Positions 20,796 through 33,356 of a stretch of DNA of 64,000 nt are shown here, one piece after another (position 1 is the stretch's first letter; every line of letters starts with the position of its first letter). A program made the position numbers and the translations under genes. Origin of the DNA: Rhodocollybia butyracea (lineage: Eukaryota > Basidiomycota > Agaricomycetes > Agaricales > Omphalotaceae); NCBI GenBank assembly GCA_015501585.1, contig JADNRY010000054.1, forward strand, positions 1-64,000, given 5' to 3'. The notes below the pieces were generated by a model. The model was not told the DNA's origin. It did not search any database and saw nothing but the letters and a program-made list of their open reading frames with translations.

Positions 20796-22373
20796 ATGTC
20801 TGCAGAATTCGATGACGTTCTCACAAATCAGCCCGTAGTCATTGACAATGTTAACCAACATTCCCTATTCACCACGCTAACTCCAAAACTGAAACAAATC
20901 TTACACAGGGATCAGGAACCATTAAAGCTGGTTTCGCAGGTCAAGACCATCCTAAATGTTTTTTCCCGTCATTGTGCGTTGCTACCGGTTAGCCAACCCG
21001 CTCGATCGCGTTCACAACCTTATAACTCTTTCGTTTCAGCGTCGGACGACCAAAACATGTACGCGTCATGGCCGGCGCACTAGAAGGCGACGTGTTCATC
21101 GGCAAACGCGCACAAGAATTCAGAGGCCTCCTCAAGATCAAGTATCCTATGGAGCATGGCATAGTCACAGATTGGGATGATATGGAACGGATATGGAGTT
21201 GGGTCTACGCAGAGGAACTTGGCACTTTGAGTGAAGAGGTACCGAATATAACTCAAGGAAGAACCTCCAGGCCTCGCTTACTTTTTCTTAGCATCCAGTT
21301 TTACTGACAGAAGCACCTTTAAATCCAAGAAGTAACCGAGATATCGCAGCACAGATATTCTTCGACACTTTCAATGTACCAGCACTTTACACTTCTGTAC
21401 AAGCCGTTCTTTCACTGTGCGTCTCCTTCAAGAGCATATCCTCGTACTTTTTCGAAATAATTAATCAATTTAGATATTCGTCTGGCCGAACGACGGGAAT
21501 CGTACTCGATTCCGGAGACGGTGTCACACACGCCGTACCAGTATTCGAAGGGTTCTCAATGCCACACGCCATTCGACGAGTAGACATTGCCGGAAGGTAT
21601 GATCTCTCTTTTCATGAATCCTCTCAAGCTAAATATAACCAGGGATGTTACAGATCACCTACAGTTACTTCTAAGGAAGGCGGGACACCATCTACACACA
21701 ACCGCAGAACGAGAAATAGTCCGGTCAATGAAGGAGAAATGCTGCTACGTCGCCTTGAATCCAGCCAAAGAGGAAAAAGACGCGTTGGGTCAAATCGAGG
21801 ATTTCAGGCTGCCAGATGGGAATGTTATCCAGGTGCGTCTTGGTCCTTCAACACACATCCGCTTGAACCTAACACCTTTGCCTCAGCTTGGTGCTGAGAG
21901 ATTCCGCGCCCCAGAGCTACTATTCAACCCGGAAATCATCGGTCAAGAATACGCAGGCGTCCATCAAGTCGTCGTAGACTCGATCAACCGTGTTGATCTG
22001 GATCTACGGAAAAGTCTCTTCTCCAATATTGTCCTCAGTGGCGGAAGCACATTATGCAGAGGCACGCCTTGATTTATTATTGTATACTGGTCAACCCCTA
22101 ACCGAACGTCCAAATAGGCTTTGGTGACCGACTTCTCAACGAAGTCAAGAAGCTCGCCCTCAAAGACGTTAAAATCAAAATCTACGCGCCTCCGGAACGT
22201 AAATATTCTACTTGGATAGGTGGCTCGATTTTAGCGGGTTTGAACGCTTTCAAAAAGGTCAGTTTACTTTTCCAACTCGTAATGGGGGAACTTGACGATT
22301 TGTGCAGATGTGGGTATCTGCAGAAGAGTATCAGGAAGATCCTGATATTATCCACAAGAAAGCGGGCTTCTAG
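20796..22373 (+). CDS. ARP1: centractin, actin-related protein 1 of dynactin
   Basis: Forms the short filament of the dynactin complex that links dynein to cargo. Nine exons (20796-20849, 20909-20973, 21040-21238, 21292-21416, 21474-21596, 21643-21832, 21887-22061, 22118-22257, 22308-22373) give 378 residues. Recognisable blocks are [53 protein letters not shown], the phosphate loop [12 protein letters not shown], and the end [10 protein letters not shown]. Centractin is favoured over actin by the [18 protein letters not shown] start and the ALEGDVFIG segment. The seventh intron starts with GC (donor GCACGC, 22062-22117); no GT donor keeps the SGGSTL loop. Confidence 0.95.
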
Positions 22374-22558
22374 TTATGGTTCGTTTTCTCTTGTTCTCGT
22401 TTGATACCCACTGTACTTTGATCACCCTCCTACTAATGATACGACGTTTTACGGGTCGGCGTAGTGTAATAGCTGTAATAACTATGGCCTTGCTTTATAC
22501 ACAGTTTTATCCTGGGTTAAGCGACGCGTTTTATAACTCAACCCCCAGTCAGCAATGC

Positions 22559-23685
22559 TCAATTCTCCGTATGCGCATCCGTGGTAAATCCCGCTAGCTG
22601 TATAACAGCTTGTTGAAGCAGAGAAAAGACTTGTGGACCAGAAGTAGCTGTGGCGCTGGCACTAGTCGAAGAACTCGAGGTGGTCGAAGCTAGCGTGTGT
22701 TTCGTCGTCAGAAACCATACGAATGAGACAAAACCTTGTGAACACTTACCAGAAGATGACGACGAAGAGGTCGAGGTCGTCGATGTCGTGCTGGTGCTGG
22801 TCGAAGTAGTACTCGGAGGAGGGGTGAAAGTAGGGGTCTGACTCGTCGATGTAGGTGTATATTGTGAACTCGATGAAGACGTGGGTGACGTTCCATAGAA
22901 CCATGTGGCGCCATACAACTCCCCGACTTCGGAAGGATCTCCACCCGACAAGGCAGCGAACAAACCTTCACTTAGATCTAGTTGGCCATAGCTACACGTT
23001 GGGCACTGTCGAATAGAAATAAAGATACGCAAGAAGACGGATGGGATAGGACATACTTGATCCGTAATCTGTTCAACCATCCACCAGAGTGAGACGATAA
23101 AAGAAAGTACTTTGAACCAAGACTGACCTGCGCTTGTTCACTCCTTCCTTGGTGTGTGATAGTAATCATCGCGAAGCAGTGAGAGCCCCCGTCCCATTGC
23201 TGTTCCAAAAACTGATCAGAACAACTGATAACTTGCATCGGAATTTTTGCTCACGTCGCTGTTCAATGCCACAATCTTGGACCAAATTAAGCGTTACGCA
23301 TCATAATAATTTGAAACTTCTCACATAGTCTGGTAAAGATGAAATCGGTCAGGTTGTTTATGGAGCAGTGTAAAAATCGGCGTACCTGACGCTGTGTTAG
23401 TCTCCCCGCAAGCGCCTCTGTAGAACGTCAGACAAGTTTGTCAATGAAGGTCAAAGACCCACAATCCCGCGTCAAACCTACAGAAAGTAGCGATTTAGTA
23501 GCATCCAGACGTAGTTTTCGGACATCGTACCATGTAAGGTCACCAGTAGTTGATTGTCGGCGTTCGAGGTCTACATTTTTGAAACGGTGGTTCATGTGAA
23601 GATTGACATGTCGAGACGAACTTGCAACAAAAGAGAGGGAAAATATGGCAACATAGAGTAAAGACAGGTAGGAAAAAGAAAGCAT
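22559..23685 (-). CDS. secreted double-psi beta-barrel (RlpA-like) protein, copy A
   Basis: Nine exons: 23685-23531, 23477-23463 (15 nt), 23417-23386, 23329-23325 (5 nt), 23275-23255, 23199-23128, 23068-23057 (12 nt), 23005-22750, 22689-22559; total 699 nt, 232 residues. A signal peptide and short pro-region (Arg-Arg at 42-43) precede a DPBB domain (TWFDAGLGACG, SDYIVALN, QWDGGSHC, CPTCSYGQLDLSEGLF). A long Ser/Thr/Pro linker and a conserved C-terminal helix (SLLQQAVIQLAG) follow. Fungal DPBB proteins are cell-wall or effector-like; I see no catalytic assignment. The micro-exons are supported by identical borders in copy B and by the restored family motif. Spliced without them, the motif is lost. 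Confidence 0.85.
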
Positions 23686-24191
23686 AGTTTTTGTTCTAAT
23701 GAGTCTAATGAGGGTAAGAAAAAAGTAAGAAAAGGTCCGTTTCTCTTGGCACTGATATTAGTAATGCCGTATGACGAATGGGGCTGCGATATTTCCAGCT
23801 TTGACCGCAACATTAGATCTTAGTCTCATGCTGGCTATCCCATTCGTCATAAGCTATGGCCCAAAGATAAGCAGATCAGTATAATATATAGCGATACAGT
23901 CCAGATATAAAGCGCACACTCAAACGCAGAACCTTTCACAACCTCAGCTCTTCAAGCTCGAAATTCTCGACAAAGATTGATTCATTCCCAGATGTACTTA
24001 ATAGCATGAGAGTTTCACGCGCTCCTCCTTTGGCCGTCCATCTTCAGAGTAACTTGGTAGCGGGATACCCTTCTGGTTTAAATAATGTCAAAGGTGAACA
24101 GACACCAAACACACGATTGATTGCCATATTCTGTTGTAAGACACCCAATACCTTAAATAAATAAGCATGAAAGCAAACAGCGATATCAATT
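23686..24191. promoter_or_regulatory. promoter of DPBB copy A with element shared by copy B
   Basis: The segment 23788-23810 matches 25686-25708 upstream of copy B (GATAT[T/C]TCCAGCTTTGACCGCAA, one mismatch). TATAAAGC-type sequences also recur farther upstream of both genes. No coding sequence seen. Confidence 0.5.
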
Positions 24192-25398
24192 TTACATATT
24201 GGCGTCGGCGGCGACTCCTGCTAGCTGTATAAGAGCTTGCTGAAACAGAGAAAAGACCTGTGGACCAGAAGTAGCCGTGGCGCTAGCACTAGCAGAAGTC
24301 GATGTCGTGGAAGCTAAAGTAGGCATTTCATTGGGGATTACAGCCAGAATGATATAACATAACTTACCAGAAGATGTCAGCAACGACGACGAAGAAGAGG
24401 TCGATGTCGACGTAGTGGTGCTGGTGCTGGTGGAAGACGAAGTCCGGGTAGTGCTCGGAGGCGGGGTCGAAGTAGGGGTCTGACTTGTCGAAGGAGGTGT
24501 ATATTGCGAAGTTGAAGAAGATGAGGTTGTGGAGGGGGCATTGCCGTAGGACCATGTACCACCATACATTTTACCAATCACATTGGGGTCCCCACCCGAC
24601 AAGGCAGCGAACAGCCCTTCAGTCAAGTCCAACTGGCCAGAGACACATCCTTCTGCGCACTGTACAGCAGAAATAAGAATACACGAGAGAGCAAGTTCAA
24701 AAGGACATTACTTCGTCTGTAATCTGTTTACTCATCCAACAGAGTGAGAAGACAAAAAAAAACAAGCATTAAACGGAGACTAACCTGCGCCTGTACGCTC
24801 TTCCCTTGGTATGTGAGAGTGACCATCTCGTAACAATGAGAGCCCCCATCCCATTGCTGTTCCAAAATTGATCAACGTCAACCGAGAGTATTTGTATTGA
24901 AACTTTTGCTCACGTCGGTGTTTAATGCCACGATCTTGGGTCAAGCTGAGCGTTACATGCAAGAGAAAGCTAAAGTTACTCACGTAGTCTGATAAAGGCA
25001 TAACAAGTTAGCTTAGCTAGTAAGCGAAACGGTGAAAGAATTCACATACCTGACGCTGAATTAGTGGTTCCACAAGCACCTCTATAGAATGTCAATAGAT
25101 AAAGCTTGTCAGCGCAAGAGTACTTCGCAGCGCAATGATACCTACAGTCCTGCAACATACCTACGGAAAATAGAGAAGATGTTTAGTACCATGAACTTGT
25201 GAATACAATTTTCGCGATGGCATACCATGAAAAGACTGCATTACTCGATTGCCTTGCCTGAATGCTACTGTTAGATGTGGTCTCCGCATTTTTGGAACGA
25301 TGGTTCAGGTGAAGATTGCCGTGTGTAGGTGAAGCAACAACAAAAGAAGGGAACGAGATGGCAATAGACAGTAAAGACAGGTATGAAAAAGAGAGCAT
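24192..25398 (-). CDS. secreted double-psi beta-barrel (RlpA-like) protein, copy B
   Basis: Tandem paralogue of copy A, 247 residues, nine exons: 25398-25226, 25160-25146 (15 nt), 25081-25050, 24988-24984 (5 nt), 24934-24914, 24856-24785, 24723-24712 (12 nt), 24659-24368, 24313-24192. The start at 25398 was chosen because it aligns with copy A (MLSFSYLSLL); an upstream in-frame ATG at 25467 would bury the signal peptide. DPBB motifs are WYVAGLGACG, SDYIVALN, QWDGGSHC, CAEGCVSGQLDLTEG. The Ser/Thr/Pro linker and the helix SLFQQALIQLAG match copy A. Exon lengths 2 to 7 are identical in both genes, so the micro-exon layout predates the duplication. Confidence 0.85.
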
Positions 25399-25833
25399 AG
25401 TTTTGTTTGGATTAGAAGAGTATGGGCGTAAAGAACGTGAAGGAAAAGGCACGGTCAAGAATTTCATGCATGGTTGTTTCGTTGTGTTTTGTTTATTTGT
25501 GCCTCCAATATAATATGACTGAACAACGCCGTAATGTAATTGGTGGAAGTTTTACTGGAGATTTGTAACTCCGTGACATGAATGAACGTTTGAACTACCA
25601 CGCCAAGATTTCCAGGACCTTGAACAAGAGTGAACTCTGCTTGAACTGCAACCTAAGAAGGAAGTGCAGAAGGAGATGACATGATGATATCTCCAGCTTT
25701 GACCGCAAACGGACTAGATTTTGAAATTCCCACTCCACAACGAACATGATAATTCGGCAACATACATAGTTTACAAGTAATATAAAAGCTGCGAAATCAA
25801 TATAAAGCATACACTAAAACACAAAATCTCTCG
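25399..25833. promoter_or_regulatory. promoter of DPBB copy B / 3' end of POL1
   Basis: Holds the shared 23-bp element at 25686-25708. No gene seen. Confidence 0.45.
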
Positions 25834-28800
25834 CTACTTTAACCTCAAAGTCCCAAACAGGTTATTCATATCAACCCATCTCCAAGCATATTCATCCAGA
25901 TACTTCTTAGCACATGATGACATCTGTCTCATGAGCTCAGAGTGTCTGGCAGCGAGAGCCTCAATACTCTCCAACTCAGCTGTCCCAGCTGCATTCTTGA
26001 CCGCGCGCGCGCCGTCAAAAAGGTAGGCGTAGTAGCGAAGTTGAGTGTACATTTTCTCATCGGAATACTGTAACCAAATGAGCAAAGACACAAGAAACAA
26101 AAGAAAGATTTACCTCGAACGCCACTTTATTAGTGCATCCAGGACGAAGACACGCACGGCCGTAAACGCCCATCGTCCGTGTTCTGAATCCACACGTTGG
26201 GTCAGAGCAAATAACCCATCTCTCATAGAACAAGGAAAGCTGTTTTCTAATCTGAGTCTCCATTTGCACCTGGAGGCTTGGCCTCAAGAGAGGTGCATTA
26301 CACGCTGGACAAAGAGCGCCCTCAGGGCGTAGACAGCAGTCCTGTACAGTATGATTAGTCAAATCTCCAACTACAGACCGGTAAAATGATACTCACCACA
26401 TTGTTGAGCGGCTGAAAAGCAAACGTTGACTTGCAATTCTTGCATTTCACATTGAATAGGTCTACATCTTTGTACCGTTCCTTGTCAGATTTCAGCGAAT
26501 CAAACGAGGCAAATATGTGTTCCTCGGAAGGTCCAGCAGAGTAGATGGCTCGGTATTTGTTTACATCCAGACCTGATAACTCGAAATTAACACAGTTCGC
26601 ATGCGTATCAAATGAGAAAAGACTTACCAAGGCATTCTGCGAGATGAGCGCGATCGATGCCCTCAATCTCCTCACAAAGACGCTGGACAGGCGGTAAGAT
26701 TTGCTGAGACAGATAGTACTCTGCATCTATAACAATATGAGAATTGCTTCATGATCGAAAACGCAGCCATACCTATTTTCAATCCCGACCCTCCCCTCCG
26801 AACTTCATCTCGATGTCTAGCCCTATCAGATTGAGTTGTCTTCGAAGGTTCTTGACCCTCGGGCAAGCAAAAGACATAAGGAATAATATCCCCGGCACGA
26901 GCATTCCCTCCTTTGGCCTTCATCTTTAAAGCGACTTGGACGTGGGGCTGTCCCTCTGCCTTCGGATAGTCTTCTGGATTTTTTCCGAGTCGCTATACAC
27001 CCAGGGCACAATAAGTAGATTGAACAAATCGTATAATAATACAAACAGGGCTTCATACCTTGTTTATGACGTATTCGTCCAAAGGACATGTTCCTCCACG
27101 AACATTCTCCCCAACGCTAGTTAGGTAGTCGTGAATCTGTTCGACGACGATTTCAGTAGCTTCTCCAGAGAGAATTCGTCCAAGAACATATCTAGATAGT
27201 TCAGAGTAAGCGCCAACTAGGCCGAGAAGAAAAAATCAACGTACTGAGAAACATTCTTTGATAATTGACAATACTCTCGTCGCTTCATATCTAGTCCTTT
27301 GACTTCAATTGAAGTCTCACCCTCAGCCTCAACCTTGACCGCAGCATACTTTTTCTTTTGAAGGAGCAAAAGACGCTGGAAAATTGCGTCAAGATCGATT
27401 TCGAGTTTCCTATACCGCTTGTTGACAACTAGTGCAAACTCGGAGGAAATTCGTAGAGCTTCAGATAGTTCAGTTGCGTTGGAATTGACAAAGAGAGAAT
27501 CGGTGTCGCCGTAGAGGACCTACAAGAACAAAAAGTAATCAGACTAGCAGTGAGAAGGATAAAGCAGGACTTACATCAAGTTGCATGCTTTCTGCGAGCT
27601 CCTTGGTGTGCTGCAGGATCTCTCGACCCATATGCGTAGTCAACGCAGCCAGCTGACGGGCGTAGAAACGGGAGTATTCGAATCCCAAGCATCCGTACAT
27701 ACTGTTGGCAGTCAACTTGTACGCCTTTTGTTTAATGTCCCACTGAAACGACTCATTAGTACTCGGAAACGCAAAAGGAACACTGGCAACTCACCTGTAA
27801 TAACTGAGCAGCTGTCGCGCTTCGATCTTTCATAAGCGACTTGACCTGTTTTCGTCGATTAACAAGGGTGGCGATAATCCGGGGAAGGACACCTTGGGGA
27901 ACCTCACTTCCCGGCAATGCGAGTTGTCCTTCTTCCCCAGCCTGGACAAAAACCAGCGGCTATAAGCACAACGAACAAATGTACTCGTCAAAGGAAGACG
28001 AACGTCGATCTCCTCCACCTCTGACTTGTCGATTGTCGTAAAGTCAATATTATATTCTTGAATAATACTCGGATAAAGCGAGTTGAAGTCCATAACCAGG
28101 ACATAGCTGTTCCATAGACCTTTTCGAGGATCAAGGACAAGCCCACCTTTATACTTGTCCTTCTTTCCACCCTTGCCTTTCAGAGCGTCTTTCAGCGCTT
28201 CGGGGTCATCTTCAATGGGCTCGGCTTTGACCACGCTCTTCTTTCCCCACGACTTGTCGGGACAGATAAACTTGAGACGGTGAAACTCGTGTAACAGAAT
28301 ATATTCGTTTCGTTCAGCGCGACCTCCATTGAGGGTCTTGTTCCTACAAAGAAGCCGGTATCAATCAAAACCATCAAGTTCGGTACAAGCAACGAGCAGC
28401 CATACCATGAGTTTCCCGCAAGGACGGTCAACTGTTTGGTCAACGGGAGAATCTGAACTTTGGAAGCGATAGCCATATGATAATGAGCATCGAGCTCGCA
28501 ATGGCGCACGAACGTCATTAATCGGTCGGGATTCGCAATACTCCCGTCAAAATAACTAGCCGTATCATCGGGGTCGATTTCTTCCCTATCGCTCCTGAGT
28601 TGCGACTTGCACATTTCGGTAAGTGACCAGGTTATCGAGGTGATCATGCTCTGGAGAAATAAAGGTAAGAATGTAAGTAATAAAAAAAGTAAAAGCCCAG
28701 TACCGCCACCCACCTTTGCAGCATCACTACTTAAATCACACAACATCCTCCCCGATAAAAATCTAATGTTCGTACCCTGTTTCCCGATTCTCGGCCACGC

Positions 28801-31132
28801 GGAACGTCTGAACCGACCAATCCGAGACCAGTGGTCGGCTTTGAGGTCTCGCATCCGATGCAAAAGTACGTCCAGGGAAACACCAAGGAAATCATGGCCA
28901 ACGATGATATCGGGGTCGGTTTTGTGGATGGCGACTGCAGGTAAGCGATTGAGAATCGATATATTAGTTGGGCGATTACAAACACGCACCAAGTAGCGTA
29001 TTGAGCAACATCCTTTCGTTTTTCATCGGCGAAATAAGTCCTTTCGCGTTCGCCTTTGCGGTTGACTCGAATCCAGGGGGGAACCTGTCGAGTGGGCGAA
29101 CAAATGTTTGCACCGTACACGGGAGTTGTTCCGGAGGTGTAGTTCCTTCGATGACCACTAAAAAGACGCAGAATTAGTGATGAGGCACAGCACAAAGCGA
29201 ATACCTACTATCACGCCAAGTCCTCGCCGTAACACAGACGACTTCACGTTTATTCTCTCGGTGATTTACTATGGTGCGTATGCTGAGGGACATGATGTTT
29301 AAAGGCGGCGTGTCCTTTGGGGCGTTATCATCAGAATCAGGGAAGGGATTAAAGTCTTTCGGGTCTTCCACGATAACTTCGAGTTTACACCACGATACCT
29401 AAGGTGGATAATTTAGATGAGAAGTTAGTATTGGCTGTTACTCACCCCTCGATTATCTATTTCTGGATTCTTAATTTGAATCCAACACGGGCCCATAATC
29501 TTCCTCTTCAGTACGAGTAACTCGAACGCAGAAGTGTTCGTTCCGAATATCTTTGCAATATTCGGGCTTTGGGCGTCGCTAGGGATCTCCTTGTCTACGA
29601 CAAATCATTTAACTCAAATCAAGGAATTTAAGGCAAAAAGAAACTCACCGGTGAACGCATACGCAACCTTCATCCACTTCGTCTTTCCTCTCGGCACGTC
29701 CGGGTCTCCGAAAGCATATTCTCGGTCAACGAACTTGCCCTTGAACTTCTTAATGCCCCTCCTCGATCGTATCGCATCGAAATCACTGTAGACATCAGTG
29801 ATCTCCGGGACCTCATCCGTATCGTACCATTCATCGTCCCCTTCACCCTTTTCAGCGCGTTTTTGACGTGAAAGAACGAAGAGATTCCGTTCGAGGTTTT
29901 TGACGGTGACGCAGCACGATATCCACGCTCCAGTGGATTTGTCCTTAAGCTTTCCAACAAAGAAAAGCTCGCCTTGATGTTCAAGGTAGTCGATCCAGAA
30001 GAAGTGGAGGGAGCCGTCAGTTTCGAGAGCGTCGATATCGGAGTGCTTCACGGAGGATGAAGCAGTGGAAGTGGATAAAGATCCCAAGGAGGGATCTTCG
30101 GTATTGGACACGCTGAGCGAGTCGTAGATTGCCAACCAAGAAGGTTGTGCATTGAAAGTGGGTTCATTACTGGGCTTGATGTCAGGCTTGACCTGCACAT
30201 CGGCATGATCGCTAATGTCATCGTCGTCGGTAGACATGAACGCGTCCATATCGATGTCATCGAAGGACTCGTCGCCGGGAACGAGTCTTCGTCGTCTGTC
30301 TTGACGTTGACCTGAGCTAGGCGCTGTGTAGCAGGAGTCAAGCCGCCCTCGTCAGTCTCTGACGTCTCCGTTTTGACACGTTTTCGAGGACTTGAAAAGT
30401 CCAGGTCATCGCTAGAGGGCACTGCAGAGGTGAAAAATTCATCTAGGCCATCGGACGAGTTGTCCGCCGGAAGAGATCGATAGGGGACTGGAGATGAATT
30501 ATCTGACCGGTTATAGGAAGTATCCGGAGAAGTTTTTCGTTTCCGAGACGTCGAAGCTACTGGAGCTTTAGTCGGGATAGCATCTAGTTCTCCAAAGATA
30601 TTTGACATGAAATCATTTTCCTGATCTGCGGTGACTTTTTTACGGTAGTCGTTGAAAGATGGCGCGACAGCTGGGGGCGGAGGAGGTTTTGCTTTCGACT
30701 TGGATTTGCCCGAGTCTTTAGCTTTCTTCTTTTTGGCTGTGAAAGACAGGCCTTGAGCTAGCGCTCAGTTTTAGAGAGGACTAACGCGTACCTTTGTTCT
30801 TTTTCTTCTCCTCTTCCATTTCCTCGTCTGAATAAAAGTTGCCCTCTTCCCCTCCAGACCAATCCTCCATTCCATTGTCGGCATACCCGTCTACCCCATC
30901 ATCCTCGACAAAATCATCTCGTTGAAGCCTTCCCTTCACAATCTTCTTGTACTGCTCTTCGGACACTTCGTCGTATATCGCAACGTCGTCTTCTTCCTGT
31001 AAAGAAGTGTAAAGTAAGCTGATGGATATTTGGATGTATTAACGCGGTTCTGACCTTGTATTCACGAGGAACACCTTGTCGCGCTCGTTTCAGCGCCGCG
31101 AGGGCTGCGAGTTTGTCGCTCTTGTGGCTCAT
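25834..31132 (-). CDS. POL1: DNA polymerase alpha catalytic subunit
   Basis: B-family polymerase that extends primers for lagging-strand synthesis within polymerase alpha-primase. My model has 19 exons (4317 nt, 1438 residues). The N-terminus ([14 protein letters not shown], then [17 protein letters not shown]) binds partners. Exonuclease-like and polymerase blocks follow: [17 protein letters not shown] (motif A), [10 protein letters not shown] (motif B) and YGDTDS (motif C, about 27510-27490). The C-terminal zinc modules contain CKNC, CPAC, CSDPTC and CLRPGC. Near 30317-30363 the two flanking frames join only if a 47-nt GT-AG intron is spliced; otherwise there is a one-base frameshift in the acidic N-terminal region. 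All catalytic aspartates are present. It is followed by the DPBB genes and preceded by the SRA gene, all on the minus strand. Confidence 0.93.
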
Positions 31133-31437
31133 GATAATAGTATTAGAGGAAGAAACAAGAGTCACCGGCAGGATACCGTCACTGTCATACCGCTTCACGT
31201 GCTTCGTGTCCGTCACAGTCGTCACGTACTCTACTGGGCATCCATTCTTTATCAATGTCGTATTCCTACTCCCAAGCCTTTCATTGACATATCACTTCTT
31301 GAATGTGAAACGGAAGAGGGAATCTATTCGCTCTCATGCGAAGCGAAGCGTGCTACTATAATTATTATACTATATACCAACTATATACATCTGTAACGTC
31401 TGAGGTATAACCTGGTTTTATCAAAGCAAGCGTACCC
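31133..31437. promoter_or_regulatory. POL1 promoter / SRA gene 3' end
   Basis: 305 bp on the same-strand junction. It contains a CACGTG E-box at about 31196-31201 and an AT-rich tract at about 31350-31390. No MluI-type ACGCGT box was seen. Confidence 0.35.
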
Positions 31438-33111
31438 TCAAACAGCGTCCCCTTCAGCATCAGTATCTTCCGCGTCCTCTTTCGCGTCTTCTTCCACCTC
31501 ATCCATGCTCTTATTGTTCTCTATATCTTCTGCATCCAAATCTTCTTCATTATGCGGCCCATCGGACTCCGAGACGCGAACAGCTATTGGCGGTTGATGC
31601 GGCAGACGCTGCGAGGAAGGGAAACGCGGCGTGAGCAGCGTAAAGTCGAGTACTTATAAACCCTTACCTTGAACAAATACTTGCAGACCAGATATCCCTT
31701 TGGATTCAAGCCTTTTTCCATCCAGGCCTGCAGTAGAACGATAAATTAGGTTCAAGTTTAACGACCGCAGATTATCGTCTAGGCATACCTTTTCTACGAC
31801 GTAAAGCCCGTCGTAGCGATATCTAAAACGCGAAAAACGGATTTAATCAGACGGCCCAAACTACTACTACGCCCGTACTCACCCCTCAATAGGTGCATAA
31901 TTCGACGCCGATTTAAATCCACGAATAACTCTCACTGGCTTTCTAGTTTCTGATGATCGCTGTAAAAACGAATGGTTGTCAAGAACTGCAAACAAAAAAG
32001 AAAGTCTGTTTACCTTTAAAGCAGCATTGAACTATTTGTGATAAACCATGAGTTTACGAGCAAGGCCGGAAAAACAAGCAAGAGATACGAACAGAGTTGT
32101 CGAAAGACTGGTCTGAACTTTGAGGCGCCGTCCGAAGCTGTTGGATTTACTTGTCAGTGGCACCGTCTGAGACAGGAATCAAGGGATGTAATACACCTAC
32201 ATTTTTGGGTGCTGCTTTCGTGCCTTTGAGATCACGTCCACCTGTGGAGAACAGAAAAACGATATACTTGATGAACACTTGAGTAGGACGATTGGTTCAT
32301 ACCTGAGCCTCTGTAGCACAGGAATCCAGTCAACACACATATGTTTACACAGCGAAGAGAAGAACTCACGTATATGTGAATGCATAACCCTCATCCACAT
32401 CGTCATCGTAGCCGCCACTCAATGCGACACTATAGGCACCGTCGGGCCCTCCCGAAATCCCTGCAACCCACGGCCTACACGAGCAGATTGAGATTTTCTG
32501 AATGGCCACCGCGAGGATTGATATTGAACTTACGCGTGAATCGAGTCGGTGCTGCACCCTTGTCTAGTCTCCCACCACGTTCCAACCTGGATTCCAGGTA
32601 TAGAGCCGAAGCGTTTGCTTTTTGGGTGTCAACGAACAAAAACAACCGCCACAGTCCTGAGCACTCACGGGTCATGTACCCTCTTCCCATCTTCGCGGCC
32701 CAGCGGCCCAATATTCTTGGTAGTTCTGATCCCAGCTTTGAAGGAAATGGGTGTCTGATCTTTAGATACACTCTCTGCATTATAATCGACGACCTTGCCC
32801 TTGTTGCGCGTGCTCCTACGAACGGAACCTTCTGACTCAGAAGCCAAGGAGTCTGTTTCTTTACGAGTGGTTTTACGCGGCGGAGCAGTAGAATCTTCGT
32901 TTGTGTCTTCCGTTAGCTCGGATTTACGCTTCTTTGAAACAGTTTTCGTCTTGCGAGCCTTTTCGACGGGTTCAAAGAAAGGCTTGTCCAAACCGAGAGA
33001 TTTTAGAAGTTCTTTGTTCCTATACAAGATGAGTTATTTCTGAGGTTTCTATCAGTTTTAGCTCGAATACCTAGCGATATTTTCACGACGAGCTTTTTCG
33101 TAGGAAGACAT
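31438..33111 (-). CDS. SRA-YDG domain protein (UHRF1-like 5-methylcytosine reader)
   Basis: Likely nuclear reader of methylated DNA. Twelve exons from 33111-33071 to 31608-31438 give 344 residues, including an 8-nt exon (32310-32303) and an 18-nt exon (32031-32014). The basic, Ser-rich N-terminus leads into the SRA fold: [35 protein letters not shown], then [35 protein letters not shown] and YLVCKYLF. The YDG signature is intact. The C-terminal 50 residues are strongly acidic. Unlike animal UHRF1 there is no RING, PHD, Tudor or ubiquitin-like domain, so any ubiquitin-ligase role must come from partners. SRA proteins flip hemimethylated CpG cytosine; that activity here is inferred from the fold. 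Confidence 0.88.
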
Positions 33112-33356
33112 TTCAAATTGAAACAGGACAATGAACAAACAAAAAAAGATTCCGTCGTGACTGTGACGGACGCATGAGCAGCGCGTTGTAACACTGTCAC
33201 AGATCACAGCACGCGTTGTGTTCAATCAAATCGAGGAGAACAAGAATTTGTCCCTTTAGAGCACTGGACTAGTCGATACGGCAAATGAATAGGGTACATC
33301 TACAACTAAGTATCCTTGAGCCCACCCGTTACCCAACAAAAAAACCTTGCCCTCAC
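33112..33356. other. short intergenic
   Basis: Promoter side of the SRA gene; no gene seen. Confidence 0.4.

Noticed and set aside
22376..22597. 73-codon plus-strand open frame after ARP1
   Set aside because: It sits in the ARP1 3' region, overlaps the end of DPBB copy A on the other strand, and has no family likeness.
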